Origin: Musa acuminata AAA Group
Taxonomy: Eukaryota; Streptophyta; Magnoliopsida; Zingiberales; Musaceae
NCBI RefSeq assembly: GCF_036884655.1
Contig: NC_088337.1
Coordinates: 31,277,001-31,341,000, forward strand
Direction: 5' to 3'
Length of the DNA: 64,000 bases
Position numbers and translations under genes: made by a program. Shown piece by piece: positions 25,955 through 37,734 of this stretch. The notes beneath the pieces were generated by a model that was given only the letters and a program-made list of their open reading frames with translations, ran no database searches and was not told the DNA's origin. Position 1 is the stretch's first letter. Each line of letters opens with the position of its first letter.

Positions 25955-27340
25955 ATGACGACGATGGAGAGCTTGATCGGTCTGGTGAACCGCATTCAGA
26001 GGGCGTGCACGGTGCTGGGCGACCACGGAGGCGCCGACGCCACGCTGCCGACGCTCTGGGAAGCGCTCCCCTCCGTTGCCGTCGTCGGCGGACAGGTACT
26101 TAACACTCCGACCTCGCTGCCGTCGCGTCGTTTATTCGTTCAGCCTCTTAACCCGTTTGTTCGATGCGTTTCTTGGTGGGCAGAGTTCGGGGAAATCGTC
26201 GGTGTTGGAGAGCATCGTTGGGCGCGATTTTCTGCCCCGTGGTTCTGGTTAGGGTTCGGCGATCTTGATTGGTTTTGTACCGTTCTTCTACTTCGGTTAT
26301 CCATGTGAATTTTCAATGGCTGATTTGGTGGTTAAATCAGTGGTTTCTTCTTCTCCCTTCTTGCCTTTTCAAGGTATCGTGACGAGGAGGCCCTTGGTGC
26401 TGCAGCTTCACAAGACAGAGGAAGGCCGTCCAGAATACGCCGAGTTCCTTCACTTGCCAAACAGGAGATTCACTAATTTCTGTGTGTGATTCTCTTTCAT
26501 CCACTTTGCGGATGCAATGATTTCTTTCATTTTTCTTGACTAATTGCTTTTGTGTTGGTTGATTCTTACAATCTTGGCTAAGACTATATATAGCAAACCG
26601 ATTGGAGAATTTTTAAACTTGAATGAGAACTTGTTACTTGTATATACAATATAATTCTTGTGAAGTTTTAGCTACTTCCAATCTACTATATTACTGTTTA
26701 TGTTATGTTGAATCACATTTGCATCAATATGCTGCAGTTATGTTCTGTTTAAGTTGGTATACGACGGTTGGATCTTTTTAGTTACAAAGGAGGACATTTT
26801 ATTGATTTATGAGTATATTAGTATCTTTCTTAAGCAACCGTTCTTTCATAGTTTTGCACTAGAAGTGTCTTCTCTTTCTCTATGTATACATATATAATTT
26901 TATGAAAAGGCTAAAATAAATGTTTGCTCAAGCCTCAAAGTAGTATTCCAAATTTCTGAATCTAATTCTCAAGTCTGACGGTTGGTCTTCATCCAACTGG
27001 ATCCTGTTGAGGTGCAAATAATAGTTATGACCTTGAATTTTACCTAGGTAGGAGTAACTTTAAAGTAGGGTTTTATGCTCATTGGATATCTATACTTTGA
27101 GCTCATGTAACTAATATGTGTTTTCCATGTGGCGATAAATGTACTTGATGGATCTTCTGTGTAAGATGTAGCCTCTTGTTTGGATGATTATCCATGTGAT
27201 CTTTATTTTTTATTGAGTCAGATTTAATTAGGAGCCCAAGAAAATATTTTCAGATTCCTTGTTTTCCATGAGATTGATAAATTTGTTCATGGTTTTTGTG
27301 TAAATATTGAGAATTTATATATGAAAATTGTCATTTTAGG

Positions 27341-27469
27341 GATATATATGTACATGTATATGTATATATATATATGTATATGTATATATATATACATATA
27401 TATATATATATGTATATATATATACATATACATATATACATATATATATATATACATATACATATATAC

Positions 27470-27525
<56 letters not shown>

Positions 27526-27538
27526 ATATATATATGTA
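27341..27538. repeat. (TA)n/(TATG)n microsatellite in a DRP1 intron
   Basis: About 200 bases made almost entirely of TATA with interspersed TATG, TACA and CATA units, close to the 3' end of the intron 26482-27578. The repetitive Tyr-Ile open frames on both strands across it are artefacts of the repeat. Confidence 0.95.
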
Positions 27539-30489
27539 TCAGTAGTTGATTTTCTAACTGTTGTATTTACTTTCGTAGCTCTAGTGCGCAAGGAAATTCA
27601 AGATGAAACTGACAGGCTAACAGGGAAAACAAAACAAATTTCTCCTGTCCCCATTCATCTTAGCATTTATTCGCCATTTGGTAAAGACTTGTTATTTTTC
27701 TTTTCTCTGAATAATTTTAGTTATTTCATATGAACTTCATGATCCAAATGAGCAAATTTAATGAGATTGTATCGTGAATTATTGTCTCCTTTACCAAAGA
27801 ATATCTTGAATTTTGCAAACACTTTTTTTCTTGTTCATATTTACTTCATTGTCATGTAATTTTAGAAAATGTTGGTTTTATTTCCATAATAATGTATTTT
27901 GCTTATGACATAGTTAATAGAGTAACAGAATTATACTCATGTCTTGGTGACACAATCCGGTAGATAAACGGGGAAGACTTGGAAGCTGTCTGGTAGTTGC
28001 ATAGCCTCTCTAGGAGTGGGCCAACTAGTAGGCAAACTGAAGGCTGGAGACCTGTTGAAGGTGCAGGGCTTCCCATTTGAAACCTTTCTGGAATCACATG
28101 AGACTGTTGGTGAGAGTGACCTACAGTTCATGTGAATGACAGGTGGTCAAGCCCTATAAGCAACACCTGGGTAATATATGAGGCAGCATTTTGATTGACT
28201 CCGTGGTCCCAGGACCCGACTTGTCATGATTGCCATGCTAGAGTATGTTTCCAATTGTCTGCCAAAAATACGTGACCCACAAAAATATATAGCGTAGCAA
28301 AATGCTCTAATCACTATGATGAGTCTTGTTTATGGTAAATTACTTAGAAATAAAATAAGAAACAATTTAATTCGTGGGTAAAAGAGGGTATTGAGGGGAC
28401 TCATTGGTGAGTTGGACATGTCTAAAGGTTAGTATAAATCACTGGTTGGCTGGAGGTCAGTAAAATTCATATCAGTGTTGCAATTAGGTAGAGACTGATG
28501 ACTATATTAGAAACAATAAGAACGGTTTTGATGCCTTTTTATTTGAGTAGTGATAATAAACTTTCTGAGACTTAGTGGCAGGAAAAAGCCTTTCAGCTCA
28601 CCCTAAATACAAGAGTAGTTGTTGTTTACTTAAAATTTTAGAAAACCTGAAAACTTGTTAGACTTAGTTTAGTAATCAGGCCTGCTTTGAATATGGCTGT
28701 ACTCAAACAAAGTGCATTTCCTTTTTTCTTATGCATGGTAATTCCGAAGCACTTTTGGCATGTTCTGCAGCTTTCATACCATTCCTTTCGTTATTGCGTT
28801 TATCTTGCAAACCCTCTTTCTCAAATTCTGAAAGAAAATAAGGTGCAAAAATTGCATTTACCTTCAAGAAGAGCTTTATGAATTACGTTAGTGTGAAGAG
28901 ACACAAAGACATTAAAAAAAAAAAGAACATAAAAGTCATGCTTTAGCACCTTTAGCTTTGGACAGTTATCCTTTCTATGCAGTTACTATGTATATTTATG
29001 CACTTCCAGCTTCCAGAACTTGCTTGAACATTATTGGTTAATCTTTAAGCAGTCTTCTCTATGATATATTATGAGTTTTGATTTGTCACTAAATTTAGTT
29101 TGTTCTCTTTGTTCACAACTTCATTAGATGTAAAAATTCTATTAACAACCTAAATTTTTAACTTGTTTGAACCTGAGCTTCACTTCACTGAGCTGGAGTA
29201 AATAATGGAATTTGTTGCTGCAAATATGTTGCATAATTTTCATTTTATGCCTTAATTTTCTAGGTTATTTTGTATGTTCGGTTCAATTATGTTGCTGTTG
29301 ATACTTCTTGATTATTTATTGCAGTTGTGAATCTAACACTTATTGACCTTCCTGGTCTAACGAAGGTGGCAGTAGGTACATGCTGTTTGAACCTTTTCAG
29401 CCTTACATCCTTGTGTATTTGCTCCGGTAACAGGATTCACATTATTTATTAACTTATTTAAAACATGTCTGTCTTTCTCAGAGGGACAGCCTGATAGCAT
29501 TGTCCATGATATTGAAAATATGGTCCAGTCATATGTTGAGAAGGTACATCATATGCCACATAATTACTGTTAATTACAACCTACAAATTCATGCATGTTC
29601 TCTTACCCACTTGGCTAGTTTGGCAAAAGGGGAATTGTGATGTTTTTTCTGTTTTACAGAACATCGTTTATGCTAAAGTTTGGAGGGATAAGTATTATGA
29701 TAAAAATTAGAGATGCAATTGGGATTGGGTAGTGCTGGATATTCAATAGGGATAAGTATTATGATAGAAATTATGGGTGAATTGTTAGATCAGATTGGTT
29801 GGAATTGGCTAATTCTTGTCCATTCTGCTTGATTCCAACTCATTCCTGATTTCTTGGTGGTTTGGGGAACAGTGGACAAATGGATTGGGGATGACGACAT
29901 TACTATTTGAAATTTATAGATTTTGAAGCTGTGTCACACATTAAAGAATACTTAAATGATGTGTGTGGTATTACTTAGTGCCAACTAGTTTTCTGAAGCT
30001 GAAAATGAAAAAGATTTCTTTTACTTCGTTGTTGGTTTTCTTTGTGTGATTAGAGGTGTCTTAAGTCTTCCTTGATTAAGTTGATGCCTGCATCTTGTTT
30101 GTCTCATGATGAATTGCTTGATTTGAATTATGGACGCTGGTTGTTTGGATCTTTATCAACTTTCAATGGTTTTCTGCTATATTCTCTGTATTTCATTGCT
30201 TCTATCTTTCCATGTAAATCCTTACAACTCAGTTTAAGTATCATTTCAGTCTTTCATTTTGGATGTATGTTACATTATCAGCTTCAGCAATTAACTTCTG
30301 GGTGCTCCCGTTGTTTCGGTCACTGCTACTTCTAGTGTTTTATATACTTTTCTGATCAGTTCAGTGATTCTTATCTATTAGTATCAAGGTTTAGAAACCG
30401 ATCAGAAAAAGATGCCCCTTTTTAAAACTTTACCCCATGCTCCTCCGTCTCTCTCGATTGTCTCTCACTGTGCTGCCTGCTCTCCTCTC

Positions 30490-30929
30490 CTTGCTGCTTC
30501 TGCCTCTTCGTCTGGCCCGAACACTAGACAAAGTACTTAAGATGAAGTTAACATTAGTGTACTTATCAAACCCTTATAAATCAATCTTAATCTTGCCCAC
30601 GTCCGATGTGGGACTAATCGGGATGTTATAATCTCCCCCACTCAAGGGCTTGACGTCCTCGTCAAGGCCCAACATAGTTCGTCCTCTGTCTCTATCCATG
30701 GGTAGTCCTTTCCTATTCGAGCTCCCTCATCATTCTCAAATATTAGGTTGGCACTGATACCAAATATCACGACTCGGGCATGATGGGCTAATTGGCCTAT
30801 CAACTTCGTTTGATCCGAATCACTGGCCAAAATGCCTAGGCTGAAGTTGATAGTAGTACATTCATCAGATCCTTATAAGTCAATCTTAATCTTGTCCACG
30901 TTCGATGTGAGACTAATCAGGATGTTACA
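30490..30929 (-). mobile_element. TRIM-like miniature LTR retrotransposon
   Basis: Read on the minus strand. The first LTR begins TGTAACATCCTGATTAGTCT at 30929 and ends near 30765. TGGTATCAGTGC follows (30762-30751), close to the initiator-Met tRNA primer-binding site TGGTATCAGAGC. After a short internal segment comes a purine tract, GAGTGGGGGAGAT, about 30643-30631. A second LTR copy then starts TATAACATCCCGATTAGTCC at 30630 and fades into divergence near 30490. Length, PBS and polypurine tract fit a terminal-repeat retrotransposon in miniature, with no coding capacity. It lies inside the DRP1 intron 29544-31178. Confidence 0.75.
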
Positions 30930-33900
30930 CTATATGCCTATTCAATATACTTTGTACTTGCATTTCTGGGTCTTGCATCTTGTCTTCATTTTATAGTTCA
31001 TGAGCTTGCTAATTGTAGTTTACTTCTTTTTGTATCGTAATTTTATTTTTATACAGAATTCATTTGTTATTTTAAAGCTTCTTTATTCACTTGTATTATA
31101 TTTTGTAACCCCCTCTCTCCTGTGCAACATAATTTGTAAATGATTCACTCTCATTTTTACATATGTTCATTTTTGCAGCCAAATTGCATAATATTGGCTA
31201 TTTCTCCTGCTAATCAAGATATTGCAACATCTGATGCCATCAAACTTGCTAGGGAAGTTGATCCAACAGGTATGTTGATAGATGCTGCAATAGAAACTGT
31301 GTTATATGATTTATGATGCTAATATTCTATTAATATGTTGGTTTTGCCATTATGACAATGATGAGTCTCCAATAAATCTTGTCGCAGGCTAAATTGTTGT
31401 TTGATGATTTTTGTTGACCTGTTTTGCTACATGAACTTATCCAAAATTTGGTCAGGTGAAAGGACTTTTGGAGTATTGACAAAACTTGATCTGATGGATA
31501 AAGGAACAAATGCACTCGATGTGGGTTTTCTTGGTGTGTTCTTTTTCATAAATGCATTTGGAGCATATTCATCTGACTTTGTTGATTGTACTGTCCTTTG
31601 TAAGGTTCTTGAAGGAAGAGCTTACAGACTTCAGCATCCTTGGGTTGGTATTGTTAATCGTTCGCAAGCAGATATTAATAAGAACATTGATATGATTGTT
31701 GCCAGACGAAAAGAAAAGGAGTATTTTGCAAGTAGTCCAGAGTAATCACATTTATCCAGTAAAATGGGTTCGGAATATCTTGCTAAACTTCTTTCAAGGG
31801 TATAGTATATTTTGACTCTTTAATTTGTTGGCATTTCTTTGTTTGAGCAATTGATTAATTACCTTTAGTGACTGAATTTGTTTCAGCATCTGGAGTCTGT
31901 AATCAGGGCACGCATCCCAAGTATTACATCTTTGATAAACAAAACCATTGATGAACTTGAATCAGAGATGGATCACCTTGGTAGGCCCATCGCTGTGGAT
32001 GCAGGGGTAGGTGTACATGAATGATTTGACTAAGATTCATTTTTTTATGCCATAGTTAAACGAGGTTATCAGTTTACATTTTCATGTTCTACCAGGCTCA
32101 ATTGTACACTATATTGGAACTTTGCCGTGCATTTGATAAGATATTCAAGGAGCATCTAGAAGGAAGGTAAACCACTCAGTTCCATTTCTTCTCTTCAATG
32201 TTTGGCATTTTATTTCTGCATGTTATTATATATTTGGCTTAGTATTATAATGTCCAACATTTTTGAGTGTGCAGTGGAACTTCTTCAACAATTTGTCAGT
32301 CAAAGGCAAGGCACATGCCTTATTGAAGGCACACCATAACTGGTCAAAAATAATTATAAAATTGTAGTGAATCTAGATGGAGCATTTACTAATATCTAAA
32401 TAATCCAAAAATTAATATGGCTCGTTTTTATTTTTTGGGTGCCAACATCTAACTTCCATTAGAGTAGTTATTTAGTTTTGTTTCCTTGCAGTGCTTGTTG
32501 TTGAAGTAAGACACTTGTTTATTTGATTGCTTTAGAAATATGAACGCTTAGCTGGGGTGGTTAACTTTGCATTGCTGTTTCATGGTTAACAATCATTGTT
32601 ATAATTAGAACTTCTGACCTTAGATGTTGTTTGTCAATCCATTGAAGCTTTCAGATCTTAGCTTTTTGGGTCTGCTTTGAGCTCTTTTAAGGGCAGTATC
32701 AGTAGTCGAACTGAGAGCCTCGTACAAGAAAACTGTACATGGTTAATAAATTGACATCATTCAAAAACAAAAATCTACATGTGATAAAGGAATTTATGCA
32801 GTTATGATAATTCCATTTATCTGCATAAATATACTTGTTATATAGGTTTTCATCTTCTCTAGCTTGAATCAGAGCTTGATACACACTTTATGCAACAGTA
32901 AGTTTTCATGCAAACTTTGGTGTATGCCATCATTTTCATTTGTGGATATGTGAAAATCAAGAAATCAATTCCCATATTGAAAGGTAGCAAAATATCTCTA
33001 TTATATACTTCAAGTCTCTGCTGCAACCTGCTTTGTCAAAAGCTATTGCACATTCTTGACAGCATTAACCAGATCATTGCATCTTCAAAGAGTAGAACCT
33101 CGTGTTTAATGTTGCATTCTAAATTTTGTTTGTCTGCTGTTTGAGCTTGTATTTGAAACTAGATTTAATTTTTGGGTTTATTTACACAGGCGTCCTGGTG
33201 GTGATCTAATTTATGGGGCATTTGATCATCAACTCCCAGCTGCTTTAAAGAAACTTCCATTTGACTGACATCTTTCCCTACAAAATGTGAGGAAAGTGGT
33301 TTCAGAAGCAGATGGTTATCAGCCCCATTTGATTGCTCCTGAGCAAGGTTATCGTCGCTTAATTGAGAGTGCTTTGAATTATTTTAGGGGCCCAGCCGAA
33401 GCATCAGTTGATGCTGTAAGAGATTATTTATATATCTTTTATCTTTTTTTTTCCCTAAGTCCTAGGTTGTATCTTTGACGCATCTGCTGGTCGTGATTGC
33501 AGGTGCATTTTGTTCTTAAAGAGTTGGTGAGGAAGTCCATAGGGGAGACCCAGGTTAGTGCATTCCCTTTGTCATGATCTGAGCCACTAATATACTCAAT
33601 TATTAAGCACATGTTAATCTTTTTCCCTGTAGGAGTTGAAGAGATTCCCCTCTCTCCAAGCGGAGCTTGCAGCTGCATCTCACGAAGCTTTGGAGAGGTT
33701 CCGCGAAGATAGCCGCAAGACGGTATTGCGGTTGGTTGACATGGAGGCATCATATTTAACCGTAGATTTCTTCAGAAAGCTGCCACAGGAGGTGGAGAAA
33801 ACTGGGAGTCCTGCTGCCCCCACCATTGATAGGTACACCGATGGACACTCGAGGAGGATAGCTTCAAATGTTTCGTCCTACATATCCATGGTGTCCCAAA

Positions 33901-34280
33901 CGCTAAAGAACTCGATTCCAAAGGCAGCAGTCTATTGTCAAGTTAGAGAAGTCAAGCGCTCTTTTGCTCAATCACTTCTACACACAAGTTGGAAAGAAAG
34001 AGGTCTTTTCTGCTGGCCCATTGGTGTGATGAACCTCCTAATTATTTTCCCCTCGTTTCCTAATTAACTCTTTCCCCAAAATTGCAGGGCAAGCAGCTTT
34101 CTCAGCTGTTGGATGAAGACCCTGCTTTGATGGAGCGCAGGCTGCAATGTGCCAAGAGACTCGAGTTGTATAAAAATGCAAGAGATGAAATTGATGCGGT
34201 ATCATGGGCTAGATAAGGTTTCAATTTTGTTTAGTCTAATCAGTACCTTATGTGGCCTTTATTGCGTCGTGAATCTTTCC

Positions 34281-34826
34281 TGATGAGGGTAATAATTATG
34301 ATAAGACTCGCATGACAACAGTTGGTCCAGATGATACCTCACGGGCTGACAACGCCCGATCAACATAGACCGGAACACCTATCAAGGCACATTAACACTC
34401 CCCTCCGGCTCGATCCCTCAGGCCATGCCAACGGCGATGTCAGACGCCACCAGAAGTACGATCCTACTCTTTGCGGGTAAGTACACCAGGTAACGGTAAT
34501 TCTCACTATAAAAATCTTCGCGTCCCAAAAAAAAAAGATAAGGGATAAAAAACCCTCCATTGCTCTTCACTAACTTGATCGTCGGAGGGGTCGGGTCGAG
34601 CCTCTCGACCCGACCTATGTGCAGGGATAAAGACGGGGCGCCTCCCATTGCGTGCCCAAGCGAGGAGTCCCCTCATAGAGGAAACGGTTGACCCGTCGCG
34701 ATCGGACCATCGCGGTCGGCCACCTCATCAGTCTCAAAGGTCGCTCCAGGAAGATCCCCAATCATTCGGACCCGAACCTAGTCGCGTCGGCCCCGAGTCC
34801 ACAGCTTAAGGTTGTTTACACTAATA
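34281..34826 (+). repeat. 5' LTR
   Basis: 546 bp, from TGATGAGGGT to ACTAATA. It contains a TATA-like CACTATAAAAATC at about 34504-34516, the likely element promoter. It differs from the 3' LTR by many substitutions and a few small indels, so the insertion is not recent. Confidence 0.92.
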
Positions 34827-34852
34827 TTTTGGCGCTAGAAGGAGGGCCCGAG

Positions 34853-35989
34853 ATGTCGAGGGATCACCCGATCGGTCTAGACGAGCCCGTGGCTAAGAGG
34901 TCGCATTCGATCGGAGCTTCGGGGGAACATCCCTCGCACGGAGATTATCGTGATGAACACCCCGCAGCGACCTTAGAGCGCTATTGGCGGATACTCAACG
35001 ACCCAGGCTTGTCGCCACCCGACGGCGCCCCAGCTGACTCGTCGCCTATGTCGTCCGAGGCTTTTCAGGACCTCGCTCATCAGGTCCGAGCTCTGACGGG
35101 TATGGTGCAAACCATTATCCCGCTCGTTTCTCATCTAGCTCACCCGCTTACGATCCAACCATTGTGGCAACCGGAGCCGTCCGTTCGGTTTCGCACGCCA
35201 CCTCAGGAGCTCCACACTTCGCCTCGGGTCCGATCGGCCCCACTCAGGGATCGGGTGATGGTAGACCCAAGCGGCCGCCCGGAACCCGAGGCATTGTCTT
35301 CGGATTCAACGGACTCCTTGCGAGCCCAACTACGCTTTGTCAGTCAATGGCTCGACAAAGTGGAAAATGAGGTTCGTAGGTCAAAGGGAGAGCTCGGGGT
35401 GGACGCACACCAAGGATCTCCGTTCACACCCGAGATACAGGATCAAACAGCCCCCCCGAACTTCCGGCCCCCCTCCCTGGACGCATATGACGGCACCACC
35501 GACCCCGCGGACCACGTAGCCACCTTTCGTGCCCAAATGGCGCTTTACGGAAACTCGGACACCCTGATGTACTAGGCGTTCCCCACGACTCTGAGGGGGC
35601 CAGCGTGTGCATGGTATAGCAGCCTGAAGACCGAGACGGTCGCCTCCTTTGACCAGATCGCCTGAGACTTTGAGCTTAGCTTCCTAGCATACGCCCGGCC
35701 AAAGCCATCCGTTGCACTGCTCCTCAGACTCAACCAAAGGGAGGACGAGCCCCTCTCACATTTCGTGGATCACTTTGCCACGCAAATCCAGGGCTTGTCG
35801 GACACTCATCCCTCTCTATTAATGCAGGCGTTTATGATAGGCTTGCAACCCTCCAGATTTTCCTGGTCCCTCGCGGAGCAACCCCCTACCATAGTGCCAG
35901 AGATGCTCCAGCAGGCTAACCGGTACATCACGATGGAGGCCTGGGAGGCCGTGAGGAGAAGGGACGACTTTTGGCAACGAGCTCCATAG
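34853..35989 (+). pseudogene. Retrotransposon gag-like region with in-frame stops
   Basis: The frame from ATG 34853 runs into DPADHVATFRAQMALYG and, after TAG at 35573 and TGA at 35663, continues in the same frame through [20 protein letters not shown] and [12 protein letters not shown] to a third stop at 35987. Order and motifs match the plant Gypsy gag (retrotransposon gag protein family), which would form the particle shell. No zinc knuckle (CCHC) follows, so the nucleocapsid part is missing. The G+C content is far above that of the surrounding introns. The two early stops make it non-coding in its present form. Confidence 0.85.
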
Positions 35990-35991
35990 AA

Positions 35992-36045
35992 GAGGTCAAG
36001 CACCCGCGGTGGCTATCCAATGTAATCCTGGTGAAAGAAATCTAA
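35992..36045 (+). pseudogene. Scrap of reverse transcriptase fused behind gag
   Basis: Seventeen codons, EVKHPRWLSNVILVKE plus one residue, then TAA. This resembles the start of the Gypsy RT domain (family pattern: E, hydrophobic, P-x-W-L-(A/S)-N-x-V-x-V-K). It begins three bases after the last gag stop and in a different frame, indicating a deletion that removed the intervening sequence. Short, so moderate confidence only. Confidence 0.55.
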
Positions 36046-36142
36046 GCCCTGCCTCAGTCTCTTCTGAGTGAAGGTTCAGTACCTACCTGATCGCCTCCCG
36101 GCTCGCGGTTAGCCCCGGCCTAAACCCTTTTGTATCTACACA

Positions 36143-36954
36143 GCTCGGCCGTAGACTACCCGAGTCTACCTCAGTGCGGCCTCCCCGCTTGAGCCGTATC
36201 CCTCGGCCGTAGACTACCCGAGTCCACCTCAGCGCGGCCTCCTCACTTGAGCCGTGTCCCTCGGCCACATGTTGCCCGAGACCACACCTACGCGGCCTGC
36301 CTGCCTTCGTCGTGCTCCTCGGCCGCATATTGCCCGAGACCACACCTGCGCGGCCAGCCTGCCTACGTCGTACTCCTCGGCCGCATGTTGCCCGAGACCA
36401 CACCTGCGCAGCCAGCCCCCCTGCGTCGTGCTCCTCGGCCGCATGTTGCCCGAGACCACACCTGCACGGCCAGTCCCCCTGCGTCGTGCTCCTCGGCTTC
36501 ATGCTCCCCGAGATCACACCTGCGCGGCTAGCCCGCCTGCGTCGTGCTCCTCGGCTTCATGCTCCCCGAGATCACACCTGCGCGGCCAGCCCGCTTGTGT
36601 CGTGCTCCTCGGCTCCATGCTTCTCGAGATCACACCTACGCGGCCAGCCCGCCTGTGTCGTGCTCCTCGGCTCCATGCTTCCCGAGACCACACCTGCACG
36701 GCCTGCTCGCCCAAGTCCAGCTCCTCGGTCGCAGCCCGCCTGCGTCGTGCTCCTCGGCCCTATGATGCCCGAGACCACACATGCGTGACCTGCTCGCTCA
36801 AGTCCAGCTCCTTGGCTGCAGTCCGCCTGCTTTGCGCTCCTCGACCCCACGCTGCCCGAGATCACACCTGCGCGACTTGCCCGCCTGCATCGTGCTCCTT
36901 GGCCTCATATTGCTCGAAGACCAATCCTGCGCGGCCTGCCCGCCTGAGGGGCCT
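36143..36954. repeat. 58-bp tandem repeat array inside the retroelement
   Basis: The landmark CTCGG recurs about every 58 bp, at roughly 36143, 36201, 36259, 36317, 36375, 36433, 36491, 36549, 36607, 36665 and 36723, then at 36752 (a 29-bp half step), 36810, 36839 (another half step) and 36897. Units read like CCTCGGCCGCATGTTGCCCG, then AGACCACACCTGCGCGGCC, with scattered substitutions. It lies between the RT scrap and the 3' LTR, the position where several plant Gypsy elements carry tandem repeats. Long frames across it (242 codons on plus, 144 on minus) follow from the repeat lacking stops and match no protein I know. Confidence 0.93.
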
Positions 36955-37194
36955 ACCACTCCTACAACCAAGCCCAACTTGATCGACGAACCACTCCTTG
37001 AGGTTCCTCGGTCACGCACTACCCAGAGCCACCACTACATCCAACCCTCATCAATTGCCAAGCTCCACGATTCCCACACCCCTGGCAACGAACTAGCCTC
37101 CGCCCGACTGAGATAGTTCCTTAAAGCCAAAGTCATGCCCCGAACCCCTCTTACGGCAACCGACGCATAGCTTCCTTTGGCGGGGGGGGGAGTA

Positions 37195-37734
37195 TGATGA
37201 GGGTAATAATTATGATAAGACTCGCATGACATCAACTGACCCAGATGACGCCCCACAAGCTGACAGCGCCTGGTCAACACAGACCGGAACGCCTACCAAG
37301 GCACATTAACACTCCTCTCCGGCTCGATCCCTCACGCCACGCCAACAACTATGTCAGACGCCACCAGGAGTACGATCCTGCTCCCTACGGGCAAGCACAC
37401 CAGGTAACGATAATTCTCACTATAAAAACCCTCGCGCCCCGAAAAAGAGGAGGAGGGACAGAAAACCCTCGACTGCTCTTCACTAACTTGATCATCGGAG
37501 GGGTCGGGTCGAGCCTCCTGACCCGACCTGTGTGTAGGGACAAAGACGGGACGCCTCCCATCGCGTGCCCAAGCGAGGAGTCCCCTCCGAAACGACATAC
37601 TCGCCGCGATCGGACCATCGCAGTCAGCTACCTCAGCAGTCTCAAAGGTCGCTCCAGGAAGATTCCCAATAATTCGGACCCGAATCCAGCCACGTCGACC
37701 TCGAGGCTACGGCTTAAGGTTGTTTACACTAACA
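37195..37734 (+). repeat. 3' LTR
   Basis: 540 bp, direct copy of the 5' LTR, starting TGATGAGGGT right after the G-rich polypurine tract (37180-37194) and ending in AACA, followed by the target duplication TTTCC. TATA-like CACTATAAAAACC is at about 37418-37430. Confidence 0.92.

Larger units (their letters stand above)
25955..34216 (+). pseudogene. Dynamin-related protein 1 (DRP1, C/E-like), three disabling lesions
   Basis: DRP1 GTPases drive endocytosis and cell-plate formation. Exons: 25955-26095, 26184-26247, 26374-26481, 27579-27680, 29325-29375, 29482-29543, 31179-31269, 31456-31520, 31605-31799, 31887-32006, 32096-32166, 33190-33415, 33503-33553, 33633-34002 and 34088-34216. Splice sites look normal and the total fits a 614-residue protein. 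GTPase motifs are intact: [25 protein letters not shown] and [10 protein letters not shown]. The GED ends DEIDAVSWAR. Three lesions are seen. TAA at 31743-31745 (codon ~275) stands where the family has Tyr-Arg before HLSSKMGSE. TGA at 33266-33268 (codon ~383) stands in [14 protein letters not shown], where relatives have Arg, consistent with CGA to TGA. One extra base near 33961-33965 (codon ~559) shifts the frame until the next exon, where GKQLSQLLDEDPAL returns. Either a young pseudogene or an error-prone assembly. Confidence 0.9.
34281..37734 (+). mobile_element. Non-autonomous Gypsy-type LTR retrotransposon, complete ends
   Basis: The two LTRs (34281-34826 and 37195-37734) both begin TGATGAGGGTAATAATTATG and end in ACACTAACA or ACACTAATA. 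The 5-bp sequence TTTCC flanks the element on both sides (34276-34280 and 37735-37739), the signature of integrase-mediated insertion. A presumed primer-binding site TTGGCGCTAGAAGGAGGG follows the 5' LTR and the purine run GGCGGGGGGGGAGTA precedes the 3' LTR. The interior (about 2.37 kb) holds a gag-like region with stops, a 17-codon scrap resembling reverse transcriptase, and a 58-bp tandem array. Protease, most of RT, RNase H and integrase are absent. It is therefore non-autonomous and would depend on a partner. It lies 64 bp after the DRP1 stop codon, in the presumed 3' UTR. Confidence 0.93.

Noticed and set aside
27321..27733. Tyr/Ile repeat proteins on both strands
   Set aside because: They translate the TA/TATG microsatellite; the real feature there is the DRP1 exon at 27579-27680.
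34688..34852. gag start at 34688
   Set aside because: That position lies inside the 5' LTR and is not an ATG; the first ATG after the primer-binding site is 34853.
36143..36954. CRISPR-like array
   Set aside because: Units abut directly with no unique spacers and the context is a plant LTR retrotransposon.
36254..36982. 242-codon plus-strand frame rich in Pro, Arg and Cys as a gene
   Set aside because: It lies wholly in the 58-bp tandem array of the retroelement; openness follows from a repeat unit without stops, and no family is matched.
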